Below, piece after piece: positions 32,773-45,600 of a stretch of DNA of 64,000 nt. Under the pieces are notes generated by a model, which worked only from the letters and a program-made list of their open reading frames with translations, searched no databases and had not been told where the DNA came from. How positions within the stretch are numbered: the stretch's first letter is position 1; each line of letters begins with the position of its first letter. Made by a program: the position numbers and the translations under genes. The DNA is taken from the NCBI RefSeq assembly GCF_016801865.2, contig NC_068938.1:67121005-67185004 (forward strand), written 5' to 3'. The DNA is from Culex pipiens pallens. Taxonomy: Eukaryota > Arthropoda > Insecta > Diptera > Culicidae.

Positions 32773-35359
32773 CAGGGTTGTTACGGACGGCGCGGATCGC
32801 GCGGATGGCGCGGATGGCGCGTATCGCGCGGATCTGGCGCGGATTTGCTGGCTAATTTTGTTCAGGCGCGGATTTCGCGCGGATAGCAATTTTCATAAAT
32901 AAAATAATTGAGAACGATAGAATTTCTTTCAAGGTACAAAGGAAAATATTATAAGCAATTAAATAAATTCAATCTTTTTCTTTGAGTGCAAAAACATCAA
33001 TTTCTAAAAAGTTGTTAATGAAGAATTTTTTTTCTGCAAACTATTCATTGTTTTTTTTCTTAATACGAATCTTTAAAAATAATCTTAAAGAGCGTTTATT
33101 TTTAAAAATGTATTGAGATTTCTTATTCTTATAGCAAACAATAAATATTGAGCGATCATATTAATTACAATTTCAAAATTACAAAATTCGAAAAATTTCA
33201 GAATTTCAAAAAGCTTTACTTCTTTTTAGATTTTTTAAGTTTTTTCAATCTTATATTTAAATTTTGAAATTTGCGGTTTATTAAAAAAATTAAAGATTCT
33301 GTTGCCACTCTGATTTAGGTGGAATTGGTTCTTCTCCCAATTATCAAAACATGACGAAATCTACTTAGCAATCTGCTAAAATCTCCGTCTAAAATTGAAA
33401 ATTTCAGAATTTACATATTCAATTAAACAAAAAAAAAATAGAATTCATAAATTTAAATTGCCAAAACATGCAGACTCAAAAACGATCCTAAATTCTCACA
33501 TTGAAAAATTTAAAAAAAAATAACAGATTTTTTCTAATTCTTAAATTCTTTTTTTAATGAAAGTTCTTTAGTTATTCAATTATTTATTTATTAAGTTATT
33601 AAATTTTTAAATTATTGAATTTTTAAATTAATCAATAATTAAATTATTAAATTATTAAATTATTAAATTATTAAATTATTAAATTATTAAATTATTAAAT
33701 TATTAAATTATTAAATTATTAAATTATTAAATTATTAAATTATTAAATTATTAAATTATTAAATTATTAAATTATTAAATTATTAAATTATTAAATTATT
33801 AAATTATTAAATTATTAAATTATTAAATTATTAAATTATTAAATTATTAAATTATTAAATTATTAAATTATTAAATTATTAAATTATTAAATTATTAAAT
33901 TATTAAATTATTAAATTATTAAATTATTAAATTATTAAATTATTAAATTATTAAATTATTAAATTATTAAATTATTAAATTATTAAATTATTAAATTATT
34001 AAATTATTAAATTATTAAATTATTAAATTATGAAATTATTACATTATTAAATTATTAAATTATTAAATTATTAAATTATTAAATTATTAAATTATTAAAT
34101 TATTAAATTATTAAATTATTAAATTATTAAATTATTAAATTATTAAATTATTAAATTGTTAAATTATTAAATTATTAAATTATTAAATTATTAAATTATT
34201 AAATTATTAAATTATTAAATTATTAAATTATTAAATTATTAAATTATTAAATTATTAAATTATTAAATTATTAAATTATTAAATTATTAAATTATTAAAT
34301 TATTAAATTATTAAATTATTAAATTATTAAATTATTAAATTATTAAATTATTAAATTATTAAATTATTAAATTATTAAATTATTAAATTATTAAATTATT
34401 AAATTATTAAATTATTAAATTATTAAATTATTAAATTATTAAATTATTAAATTATTAAATTATTAAATTATTAAATTATTAAATTATTAAATTATTAAAT
34501 TATTAAATTATTAAATTATTAAATTATTGAATTATTAAATTATTAAATTATTAAATTATTAAATTATTAAATTATTAAATTATTAAATTATTAAATTATT
34601 AAATTATTAAATTATTAAATTATTAAATTATTAAATTATTAAATTATTAAATTATTAAATTATTAAAGTATTTAATTATTAAATTATTAAATTATTAAAT
34701 TATTAAATCATTAAATTATTAAATTATTAAATTATTAAATTATTAAATTATTAAATTATTAAATTATTAAATTATTAAATTATTAAATTATTAAATTATT
34801 AAATTATTAAATTATTAAATTATTAAATTATTAAATTATTAAATTATTAAATTATTAAATTATTAAATCATTCAATTATTAAATTATTAAATTATTAAAT
34901 TATTAAATTTTTGGAGTCGTATTTTAGTTTAGAGAAATTTAGAGAAGAAAATAAAATAAATTTCGTGTTTCGATTTTCCAGCGTAAAATTTTGGTGGGAA
35001 TTATCAAGTACAAAATCCCTAGATTTTATAATTTGGTTGTTTATTTTAGGGTTTTAAATTTTTTTAAGTTTTTAAGTTTAAGCAACGATATTTAAAGTGT
35101 TACAAAAAATGTTAATATTGTTTCAGAAATGGCAGAAAAGGTTCCACTTGGCGCAGGTGGGATATGAATCCACAACTGATCAACGGATCAGTAATGCTTT
35201 CTGTATTATTCTTTTTTCGTTTAAAATTTTATTCATTATGTTACTCTCTTCTATGTTTGTCGCGATTTTTTTACATGGCGCGGATTTCGCGCGGATTGGG
35301 TTTTGAGGTCGGCGCGGATCTGGCGCGGATTTTTTTTCGACTTTTCCGTAACAACCCTG
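32773..35359. mobile_element. hAT-like element with GCGCGGAT subterminal repeats, 2.6 kb
   Basis: Both ends read CAGGGTTGTTACGGA in inverted orientation (15/15) and are followed by clustered GCGCGGAT repeats. Flanking direct repeat CAAATG (6 bp; 32767-32772 and 35360-35365), shorter than the 8 bp normal for hAT, possibly from a 2-bp loss. The interrupted host sequence AACAAATGGTTGGCTCC recurs intact at about 35448-35464. It contains the (TTAAATTA)n block. Confidence 0.75.
33636..34907. repeat. (TTAAATTA)n simple satellite, about 1.27 kb
   Basis: About 158 copies of an 8-bp unit with fewer than ten visible substitutions over 1.27 kb, so it was recently expanded or homogenised. The unit is strand-asymmetric: AAA runs on the plus strand, TTT on the CFAP206 sense strand. 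It sits inside the 2.6-kb hAT-like element within CFAP206 intron 5. Confidence 0.95.
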
Positions 35360-35365
35360 CAAATG

Positions 35366-35490
35366 GTTGGCTCCGACTCCGACTCCGACTCCGGCCTGCC
35401 AACTCTAGCCGACTCCGACTCCGACTCCGACTCCGACTCCAGCTTTCAACAAATGGTTGGCTCCTACTCCGACTCCGACTCCACATATTT
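35366..35490. repeat. (CCGACT)n tract, continuation
   Basis: Hexanucleotide tract of the 4.8-kb element's left end, to the right of the nested 2.6-kb element. Confidence 0.8.
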
Positions 35491-35949
35491 TTTATTTGTT
35501 TCAAAAGTTAGTCAACTATTATTAGTTATTTATTTTTAAAACATTGATAAAAAAGATTATTTAAATACTCTCTAAGCGTCATGTTTTTCTCAAGAAAAAT
35601 AAGTTCGAATCACAAAACGAAAAAAAAGTTTCTAGGTTACAAGTTGTATACGTTATGAAAACAGAAATCGAAAAATATCTTCAGTTTAAGAGGCATTTTG
35701 AGAAGAACAGTTTTGTAAATAAATTTGGAATTATTTGCTTAACCTCAAATTTGCAAATAATGTATTCAAAGCTTATAAATTTAAATATAAAATTGTTATT
35801 TTTGAATGAATAATCAAAAGAAACCTGGCCTTAATGATCTATTGAACTTGAATTTGCTCTTTTTCAGGCTGACATTTATAAGAAGCACAGTGACAGGCAC
35901 CTTGTTTTTTAAATAACATTTTTTTTTTGTTTTTTTTTTAAGACGTACA

Positions 35950-36315
35950 TGAACATCACACCATGGCTGAAGAAGATTATTATTGCAAATCAATGTATCT
36001 GAACAATTTCTTCGTGGAAAGGACGCTTAAGAGGTCCTTTTCAAATATCTGTGACAAGGAAAATATTTTACCCTGGAATTTTTTAATTTATTTTAATTTT
36101 AAAAATTAATATACATTAAAAAGGAGGCGCACGATACTTCATGATTCTTCACCTAAAACGAAGCTTTATGAATGATCTTGCGCCTCCATCAAAATATATG
36201 AAAAAAAACTTAAAATATAATAAAAACAAATATCCACAAGTAAAATATTTTCTAGGTCACAAGTATTTCATTTTTTTAAGGTACATTGATTTGCAATGAT
36301 AATCACCTTCCGTCA
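35950..36315. repeat. Fold-back segment within the 4.8-kb element
   Basis: Inverted pairs GATTATTATTGCAAATCAAT / ATTGATTTGCAATGATAATC, GACAAGGAAAATATTTTACC / TAAAATATTTTCTAGGTCAC and GGAGGCGCA / TGCGCCTCC are ordered symmetrically about roughly 36150. Non-coding. The rest of 35491-37240 is AT-rich with no gene. Confidence 0.6.
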
Positions 36316-37242
36316 TATTGGCGTGGGACATACAGTATGAAAAAATTCTTACGGGTTGATAATATTTTGATTTCATTTTTTTCAATAATATTTGAAAAAT
36401 AAATTAAAATCCTACGTTTTCTTCTATACATTTTTTTATTAGTTCATTTTTGTACTGAAGTCTTGAGATTTGTCAACGATCAACGATAATTTGTAACGAT
36501 ATCAAAATAGTTTCCCTAAAATCAACATCAACATTCAATGATTATTTCAAAATTAGTTGCAACTTCTTTTGATATTTTTTGTTAGTTTCAATTATTTTAA
36601 ATGCAACACTTAGATTTTCTTGTACTCAGTTATAAACAAAATGCGCATGTTGAGTTCCAAGTAAGAGATTGTTATTATCGTTGATTATTTGTTACAAAAG
36701 TTAAACTGTCAGTGACTCTTTTTCGATTTCCAAAAACAGTAATTACTATTTGTAATCTTTTTATGTACCTCGTAATTTTTTTCCTAAAAAATGATTTAAC
36801 TTAAAACCTCCAAGACATTCGCTATCGGGGTAAAAGATGACTGTGTGTGTTCTTTTTTCAGAAAGAACTGGATGACATTTGGTCAAATTTGAATTGGAAG
36901 AGCACATAAATATAGGCAAAAGGAAGCAGTCAAGAATCAATTAGATATGTTTGACTATATAACCAATATTTTTTATATATTTTTTTAATTATGATACTAC
37001 ATATTTGGGTAAGAGGTTATCATTTAGTGATTATAGTGAAATAACACAATTAGAGCTTTCCAATAACAATAAAAAGCTTCAAAAACATAATGGCATCTGA
37101 TAAATCTCTTTAAAAAAATGAAAAAATGGCGACGCATTGCATGCGACGTAAAAAACAATTAAAAACATAAGAAGTTTTGTAAATCAAGCTGTTATATAGT
37201 AAATACTGAACAATAAAAAAACATATTTTTTGTTGAATTTAA

Positions 37243-37455
37243 GATAACTCCGACTCCGACTCCGACTCCGGGTTATCAGAAATCTTCGGCTCCGACTCCG
37301 ACTCCGACTCCAGCTTTTAAAATTTAGCCGACTCCGGCTCCGACTCCGACTCCAGCTGTTCGAGTTTTGACGACTCCGACTCCGACTCCGACTCCAGGTC
37401 CCCAAAAAGACCCGACTCCACCGACTCCGGCTCCGACTCCGACTCCGACTCCACA
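37243..37455. repeat. (CCGACT)n subterminal tract, right
   Basis: Five hexanucleotide blocks separated by short unique spacers, running to the right end of the 4.8-kb element. Open reading frames on both strands here are repeat artefacts. Confidence 0.85.
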
Positions 37456-38167
37456 GCCCTGCCAAAAACCGTCCAACTCCAAGCGAAATTTACTTGTGGA
37501 TACCGTGGAGATTGTCCCTTATTCCCTTTTAAAAAGTAGAGCATCAACACTTAGCGTCTTCCAAATTCTGTTCCTTGTCCCTGATGCGCGGTGGAGATGG
37601 GAGCGACCGGCAATGGACGGCTGTCATGGTGGTGAGAATCTGGTTCAGGTGGAATTCATTCTATTACTAATTATCATTTCGACGTCGTCGTGCTATCATG
37701 TCGCACCCGCCATTTCGGCGTTCCGAGAAAAACGCGTTTTAATGTTTGACCTTGAATAAACAAAAACTAGAGCACGCAATAACAAACACGTTTTGTTTGG
37801 CAGACCATTCTGTGCAGGAGTCCTGAGATATAATTACAAATGTTTACGGCAGTCTAACTTGTACTTGCGACAAACGCGTTCTGACCTGAAATCCCTTTGG
37901 CCAATTGTCGCACTTACATCAATTTTCAGGGAGTGACAAGATAGTAGTCAAGGCACAAAACCCGAAAATAGCGATGCAAGAAGCAAATCGTGTAACAGGC
38001 CAGTTTTTTATGGATCTAGACTAAATCGACCCTCCTGAATCCGAATCTGCCTGTTGATTTTCCTGATTCTCAAAGGGAACCGAGATATTCAAGATGGCGT
38101 CCAAAATGGCGGCTGAATGGAAAAATCACAATAAAAGGATTTTTAAGTCCAATCAACTACTCAAATT

Positions 38168-41100
38168 TAACTAAATTGGGGTCGCTGGACTCGAATATGA
38201 TCCTTAGAATACTCCAAAGTACTCAGGGAATGTGCAATCCAAGATGGCGGCCAATATGGCGAAGTAAGAATATTGGAAATGTTTATACAGAAATGTAACA
38301 GGCTATCAACAGGTCAAATTTAACTAATTTGGGGTCGCTGAACTCGAATATGACCCCTAGAATACTCTAAAGTACTCAGGGAATATGCAATCCAAGATGG
38401 CGGCCAATATGGCGAAGTTAGAATATTGGAAATGTTTATACAGAAATGTAACAGGCTATCAACAGGTCAAATTTAACTAATTTGGGGTCGCTGAACTCAA
38501 ATATGATCCCAAAAATACTCCAAAGTACTCAGGGAATGTGCAATTCAAGATGGCGGCCAATATGGCGAAGTAAGAATATTAGAAATGTTTATACAGAAAT
38601 GTAACAGGCTATCAACAGGTCAAATTTAACTAATTTGGGGTCGCTGAACTTAAATATGATCCCAAAAATACTCCAAAGTACTCAGGGAATGTGCAATCCA
38701 AGATGGCGGCCAATATGGCGAAGTAAGAATATTAGAAATGTTTATACAGAAATGTAACAGGCAATCAACAGGTCAAATTTAACTAATTTGGGGTCGCTGA
38801 ACTCAAATATGATCCCAAAAATACTCCAAAGTACTCAGGGAATGTGCAATTCAAGATGGCGGCCAAAATGGCGAAGTTAGAATATTGGAAATGTTTATAC
38901 AGAAATGTAACAGGCAATCAACAGGTCAAATTTAACTAATTTGGGGTCGCTGAACTCGAATATGACCCCTAGAATACTCCAAAGTACTCAGGGAATGTGC
39001 AATCCAAGATGGCGGCCAATATGGCGAAGTAAGAATATTGGAAATGTTTATACAGAAATGTAACAGGCTATCAACAGGTCAAATTTAACTAATTTGGGGT
39101 CGCTGAACTCGAATATGACCCCTAGAATACTCTAAAGTACTCAGGGAATGTGCAATCCAAGATGGCGGCCAATATGGCGAAGTTAGAATATTGGAAATGT
39201 TTATACAGAAATGTAACAGGCTATCAACAGGTCAAATTTAACTAATTTGGGGTCGCTGAACTCAAATATGATCCCAAAAATACTCCAAAGTACTCAGGGA
39301 ATGTGCAATCCAAGATGGCGGCCAATATGGCGAAGTAAGAATATTAGAAATGTTTATACAGAAATGTAACAGGCTATCAACAGGTCAAATTTAACTAATT
39401 TGGGGTCGCTGAACTCAAATATGATCCCAAAAATACTCCAAAGTACTCAGGGAATGTGCAATCCAAGATGGCGGCCAATATGGCGAAGTAAGAATATTGG
39501 AAATGTTTATACAGAAATGTAACAGGCAATCAACAGGTCAAATTTAACTAATTTGGGGTCGCTGAACTCAAATATGATCCCAAAAATACTCCAAAGTACT
39601 CAGGGAATGTGCAATCCAAGATGGCGGCCAATATGGCGAAGTAAGAATATTGGAAATGTTTATACAGAAATGTAACAGGCTATCAACAGGTCAAATTTAA
39701 CTAATTTGGGGTCGCTGAACTCAAATATGATCCCAAAAATACTCCAAAGTACTCAGGGAATGTGCAATCCAAGATGGCGGCCAATATGGCGAAGTAAGAA
39801 TATTGGAAATGTTTATACAGAAATGTAACAGGCAATCAACAGGTCAAATTTAACTAATTTGGGGTCGCTGAACTCGAATATGACCCCTAAAATACTCCAA
39901 AGTACTCAGGGAATGTGCAATCCAAGATGGCGGCCAATATGGCGAAGTTAGAATATTGGAAATGTTTATACAGAAATGTAACAGGCTATCAACAGGTCAA
40001 ATTTAACTAATTTGGGGTCGCTGAACTCAAATATGATCCCAAAAATACTCCAAAGTACTCAGGGAATGTGCAATCCAAGATGGCGGCCAATATGGCGAAG
40101 TTAGAATATTGGAAATGTTTATACAGAAATGTAACAGGCAATCAACAGGTCAAATTTAACTAATTTGGGGTCGCTGAACTCGAATATGACCCCTAGAATA
40201 CTCCAAAGTACTCAGGGAATGTGCAATCCAAGATGGCGGCCAATATGGCGAAGTTAGAATATTGGAAATGTTTATACAGAAATGTAACAGGCTATCAACA
40301 GGTCAAATTTAACTAATTTGGGGTCGCTGAACTCAAATATGATCCCAAAAATACTCCAAAGTACTCAGGGAATGTGCAATCCAAGATGGCGGCCAATATG
40401 GCGAAGTTAGAATATTGGAAATGTTTATACAGAAATGTAACAGGCTATCAACAGGTCAAATTTAACTAATTTGGGGTCGCTGAACTCAAATATGATCCCA
40501 AAAATACTCCAAAGTACTCAGGGAATGTGCAATCCAAGATGGCGGCCAATATGGCGAAGTTAGAATATTGGAAATGTTTATACAGAAATGTAACAGGCCA
40601 TCAACAGGTCAAATTTAACTAATTTGGGGTCGCTGAACTCAAATATGATCCCAAAAATACTCCAAAGTACTCAGGGAATGTGCAATCCAAGATGGCGGCC
40701 AATATGGCGAAGTTAGAATATTGGAAATGTTTATACAGAAATGTAACAGGCTATCAACAGGTCAAATTTAACTAATTTGGGGTCGCTGAACTCAAATATG
40801 ATCCCAAAAATACTCCAAAGTACTCAGGGAATGTGCAATCCAAGATGGCGGCCAATATGGCGAAGTTAGAATATTGGAAATGTTTATACAGAAATGTAAC
40901 AGGCAATCAACAGGTCAAATTTAACTAATTTGGGGTCGCTGAACTCAAATATGATCCCAAAAATACTCCAAAGTACTCAGGGAATGTGCAATCCAAGATG
41001 GCGGCCAATATGGCGAAGTTAGAATATTGGAAATGTTTATACAGAAATGTAACAGGCCATCAACAGGTCAAATTTAACTAATTTGGGGTCGCTGAACTCG

Positions 41101-42661
41101 AATATGACCCCTAGAATACTCCAAAGTACTCAGGGAATGTGCAATCCAAGATGGCGGCCAATATGGCGAAGTTAGAATATTGGAAATGTTTATACAGAAA
41201 TGTAACAGGCAATCAACAGAACAAATTTAACTAATTTGGGGTCGCTGAACTCGAATATGACCCCTAGAATACTCCAAAGTACTCAGGGAATGTGCAATCC
41301 AAGATGGCGGCCAATATGGCGAAGTTAGAATATTGGAAATGTTTATACAGAAATGTAACAGGCTATCAACAGGTCAAATTTAACTAATTTGGGGTCGCTG
41401 AACTCAAATATGATCCCAAAAATACTCCAAAGTACTCAGGGAATGTGCAATCCAAGATGGCGGCCAATATGGCGAAGTTAGAATATTGGAAATGTTTATA
41501 CAGAAATGTAACAGGCTATCAACAGGTCAAATTTAACTAATTTGGGGTCGCTGAACTCAAATATGATCCCAAAAATACTCCAAAGTACTCAGGGAATGTG
41601 CAATCCAAGATGGCGGCCAATATGGCGAAGTTAGAATATTGGAAATGTTTATACAGAAATGAACAGGCAATCAACAGGTCAAATTTAACTAATTTGGGGT
41701 CGCTGAACTCAAATATGATCCCAAAAATACTCCAAAGTACTCAGGGAATGTGCAATCCAAGATGGCGGCCAATATGGCGAAGTTAGAATATTGGAAATGT
41801 TTATACAGAAATGAACAGGCAATCAACAGGTCAAATTTAACTAATTTGGGGTCGCTGAACTCGAATATGACCCCTAGAATACTCCAAAGTACTCAGGGAA
41901 TGTGCAATCCAAGATGGCGGCCAATATGGCGAAGTTAGAATATTGGAAATGTTTATACAGAAATGTAACAGGCAATCAACAGGTCAAATTTAACTAATTT
42001 GGGGTCGCTGAACTCGAATATGACCCCTAGAATACTCCAAAGTACTCAGGGAATGTGCAATCCAAGATGGCGGCCAATATGGCGAAGTTAGAATATTGGA
42101 AATGTTTATACAGAAATGTAACAGGCTATCAACAGGTCAAATTTAACTAATTTGGGGTCGCTGAACTCAAATATGATCCCAAAAATACTCCAAAGTACTC
42201 AGGGAATGTGCAATCCAAGATGGCGGCCAATATGGCGAAGTTAGAATATTGGAAATGTTTATACAGAAATGAACAGGCCATCAACAGGTCAAATTTAACT
42301 AATTTGGGGTCGCTGAACTCAAATATGATCCCAAAAATACTCCAAAGTACTCAGGGAATGTGCAATCCAAGATGGCGGCCATTATGGCGAAGTTAGAATA
42401 TTGGAAATGTTTATACAGAAATGTAACAGGCTATCAACAGGTCAAATTTAACTAATTTGGGGTCGCTGAACTCGAATATGACCCCAAGAATACTCCAAAG
42501 TACTCAGGGAATGTGCAATCCAAGATGGCGGCCAATATTGCAAAGTTAGAATATTGGAAATGTTTATACAGAAATGAACAGGCCATCAACAGGTCAAATT
42601 TAACTGATTTGGAGTCGCTGAACTCGAATATGACCCCCAGAATTCTCCAAAGCACTCAGGA
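38168..42661 (+). repeat. 153-bp satellite, left arm, about 29 units
   Basis: The marker ACTCAGGGAATGTGCAATCC recurs every 153 bp (checked at 38221, 38374, 38527 and 38680); a few units near 41660-42600 are 152 bp through loss of one T. Units differ at few positions and variant types (CAAATATGATCCCAAAAA versus CGAATATGACCCCTAGAA) alternate, suggesting unequal exchange or multi-unit amplification. Each typical unit has AAGATGGCGGCC. Confidence 0.95.
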
Positions 42662-45600
42662 AAACATTTCCATTATTCTAACTACGCCATATTGGCCGCC
42701 ATCTTGGATTGCACATTTCCTGAGTTTTTTGGAGTATTCTAGGGGTCATATTTGAGTTCAGCGACCCCAAATTAGTTAAATTTGACCTGTTGATTGCCTG
42801 TTACACTTCTGTATAAACATTTCCAATATTCTAACTTCGCCATATTGGCCGCCATCTTGAATTGCACATTCCCTGAGTACTTTGGAGTATTCTAGGGATC
42901 ATATTTGAGTTCAGCGACCCCAAATTAGTAAAATTTTACCTGTTGATTGCCTGTTACATTTCTGTATAAACATTTCCAATATTCTAACTTCGCCATATTG
43001 GCCGCCATCTTGGATTGCATATTCCCTGCGTACTTTGGAGTATTCTAGGGGTCATATTCGAGTTCAGCGACCCCAAATTAGTTAAATTTGACCTGTTGAT
43101 AGCCTGTTACATTTCTGTATAAACATTTCCAATATTCTAACTTCGCCATATTGGCCGCCATCTTGGATTGCACATTCCCTGAGTACTTTGGAGTATTCTA
43201 GGGGTCATATTCGAGTTCAGCGACCCCAAATTAGTTAAATTTAACCTGTTGATAGCCTGTTACAGTTCTGTGTAAACATTTCCAATATTCTAACTTCGCC
43301 ATATTGGCCGCCATCTTGGATTGCACATTCCCTGAGTACTTTGGAGTATTTTTGGGATCATATTTGAGTTCAGCGACCCCAAATTAGTTAAATTTGACCT
43401 GTTGATTGCCTGTTACATTTCTGTATAAACATTTCCAATATTCTAACTTCGCCATATTGGCCGCCATCTTGGATTGCACATTCCCTGAGTACTTTGGAGT
43501 ATTCTAGGGGTCATATTTGAGTTCAGCGACCCCAAATTAGTTAAATTTGACCTGTTGATTGCCTGTTACACTTCTGTATAAACATTTCCAATATTCTAAC
43601 TTCGCTATATTGGCCGCCATCTTGGATTGCACATTCCCTGAGTACTTTGGAGTATTTTTGGGATCATATTTGAGTTCAGCGACCCCAAATTAGTTAAATT
43701 TGACCTGTTGATAGCCTGTTACATTTCTGTATAAACATTTCCAATATTCTAACTTCGCCATATTGGCCGCCATCTTGGATTGCACATTCCCTGAGTACTT
43801 TGGAGTATTTTTGGGATCATATTTGAGTTCAGCGACCCCAAATTAGTTAAATTTGACCTGTTGATAGCCTGTTACATTTCTGTATAAACATTTCCAATAT
43901 TCTAACTTCGCCATATTGGCCGCCATCTTGGATTGCACATTCCCTGAGTACTTTGGAGTATTCTAGGGGTCATATTCGAGTTCAGCGACCCCAAATTAGT
44001 TAAATTTGACCTGTTGATAGCCTGTTACAGTTCTGTGTAAACATTTCCAATATTCTAACTTCGCTATATTGGCCGCCATCTTGGATTGCACATTCCCTGA
44101 GTACTTTGGAGTATTTTTGGGATCATATTTGAGTTCAGCGACCATAATTAGTTAAATTTGACCTGTTGATAGCCTGTTACAGTTCTGTTTAAACATTTCC
44201 AATATTCTAACTTCGCCATATTGGCCGCCATCTTGGATTGCACATTCCCTGAGTACTTTGGAGTATTTTTGGGATCATATTTGAGTTCAGCGACCCCAAA
44301 TTAGTTAAATTTGACCTGTTGATTGCCTGTTACATTTCTGTATAAACATTTCCAATATTCTAACTTCGCCATATTGGCCGCCATCTTGGATTGCACATTC
44401 CCTGAGTACTTTGGAGTATTCTAGGGGTCATATTTGAGTTCAGCGACCCCAAATTAGTTAAATTTGACCTGTTGATTGCCTGTTACACTTCTGTATAAAC
44501 ATTTCCAATATTCTAACTTCGCCATATTGGCCGCCATCTTGGATTGCACATTCCCTGAGTACTTTAGAGTATATTTGGGATCATATTTGAGTTCAGCGAC
44601 CCCAAATTAGTTAAATTTGACCTGTTGATAGCCTGTTACATTTCTGTATAAACATTTCCAATATTCTAACTTCGCCATATTGGCCGCCATCTTGGATTGC
44701 ACATTCCCTGAGTACTTTGGAGTATTCTAGGGGTCGTATTTGAGTTCAGCGACCCCAAATTAGTTAAATTTGATCTGTTGATTGCCTGTTACATTTCTGT
44801 ATAAACATTTCCAATATTCTAACTTCGCTATATTGGCCGCCATCTTGGATTGCACATTCCCTGAGTACTTTGGAGTATTTTTGGGATCATATTTGAGTTC
44901 AGCGACCCCAAATTAGTTAAATTTAACCTGTTGATAGCCTGTTACAGTTCTGTGTAAACATTTCCAATATTCTAACTTCGCCATATTGGCCGCCATTTTG
45001 GATTGCACATTCCCTGAGTACTTTGGAGTATTTTTGGGATCATATTTGAGTTCAGCGACCCCAAATTAGTTAAATTTGACCTGTTGATAGCCTGTTACAG
45101 TTCTGTGTAAACATTTCCAATATTCTAACTTCGCCATATTGGCCGCCATCTTGGATTGCACATTCCCTGAGTACTTTGGAGTATTTTTGGGATCATATTT
45201 GAGTTCAGCGACCCCAAATTAGTTAAATTTGACCTGTTGATTGCCTGTTACATTTCTGTATAAACATTTCCAATATTCTAACTTCGCCATATTGGCCGCC
45301 ATCTTGGATTGCACATTCCCTGAGTACTTTGGAGTATTCTAGGGGTCATATTTGAGTTCAGCGACCCCAAATTAGTTAAATTTGACCTGTTGATTGCCTG
45401 TTACACTTCTGTATAAACATTTCCAATATTCTAACTTCGCTATATTGGCCGCCATCTTGGATTGCACATTCCCTGAGTACTTTGGAGTATTTTTGGGATC
45501 ATATTTGAGTTCAGCGACCCCAAATTAGTTAAATTTGACCTGTTGATAGCCTGTTACATTTCTGTATAAACATTTCCAATATTCTAACTTCGCCATATTG

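Larger units (their letters stand above)
32661..37461. mobile_element. hAT-type element with hexanucleotide ends, 4.8 kb (TSD CCAAAAAC)
   Basis: Ends CAGGGCTGCGGAGTCGG and (reverse complement) CAGGGCTGTGGAGTCGG, with a perfect 8-bp duplication CCAAAAAC (32653-32660, 37462-37469). Both ends run straight into (CCGACT)n tracts. It contains a second hAT-like element (32773-35359). No transposase ORF; the SRSRSR-like frames are read-outs of the hexanucleotide. Confidence 0.85.

Noticed and set aside
33636..34907. Telomere-like repeat
   Set aside because: The unit is AT-only with no G-rich strand and lies inside a transposon within an intron.
37184..37465. Serine/arginine-rich ORF resembling an RS domain
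   Set aside because: A direct translation of the (CCGACT)n hexanucleotide; the same occurs at 35271-35504.
41598..42755. Repeated 62-80-codon ORFs in the satellite
   Set aside because: Open only in units that lost one T (152 bp); most units have stops. They are read-outs of a non-coding repeat.
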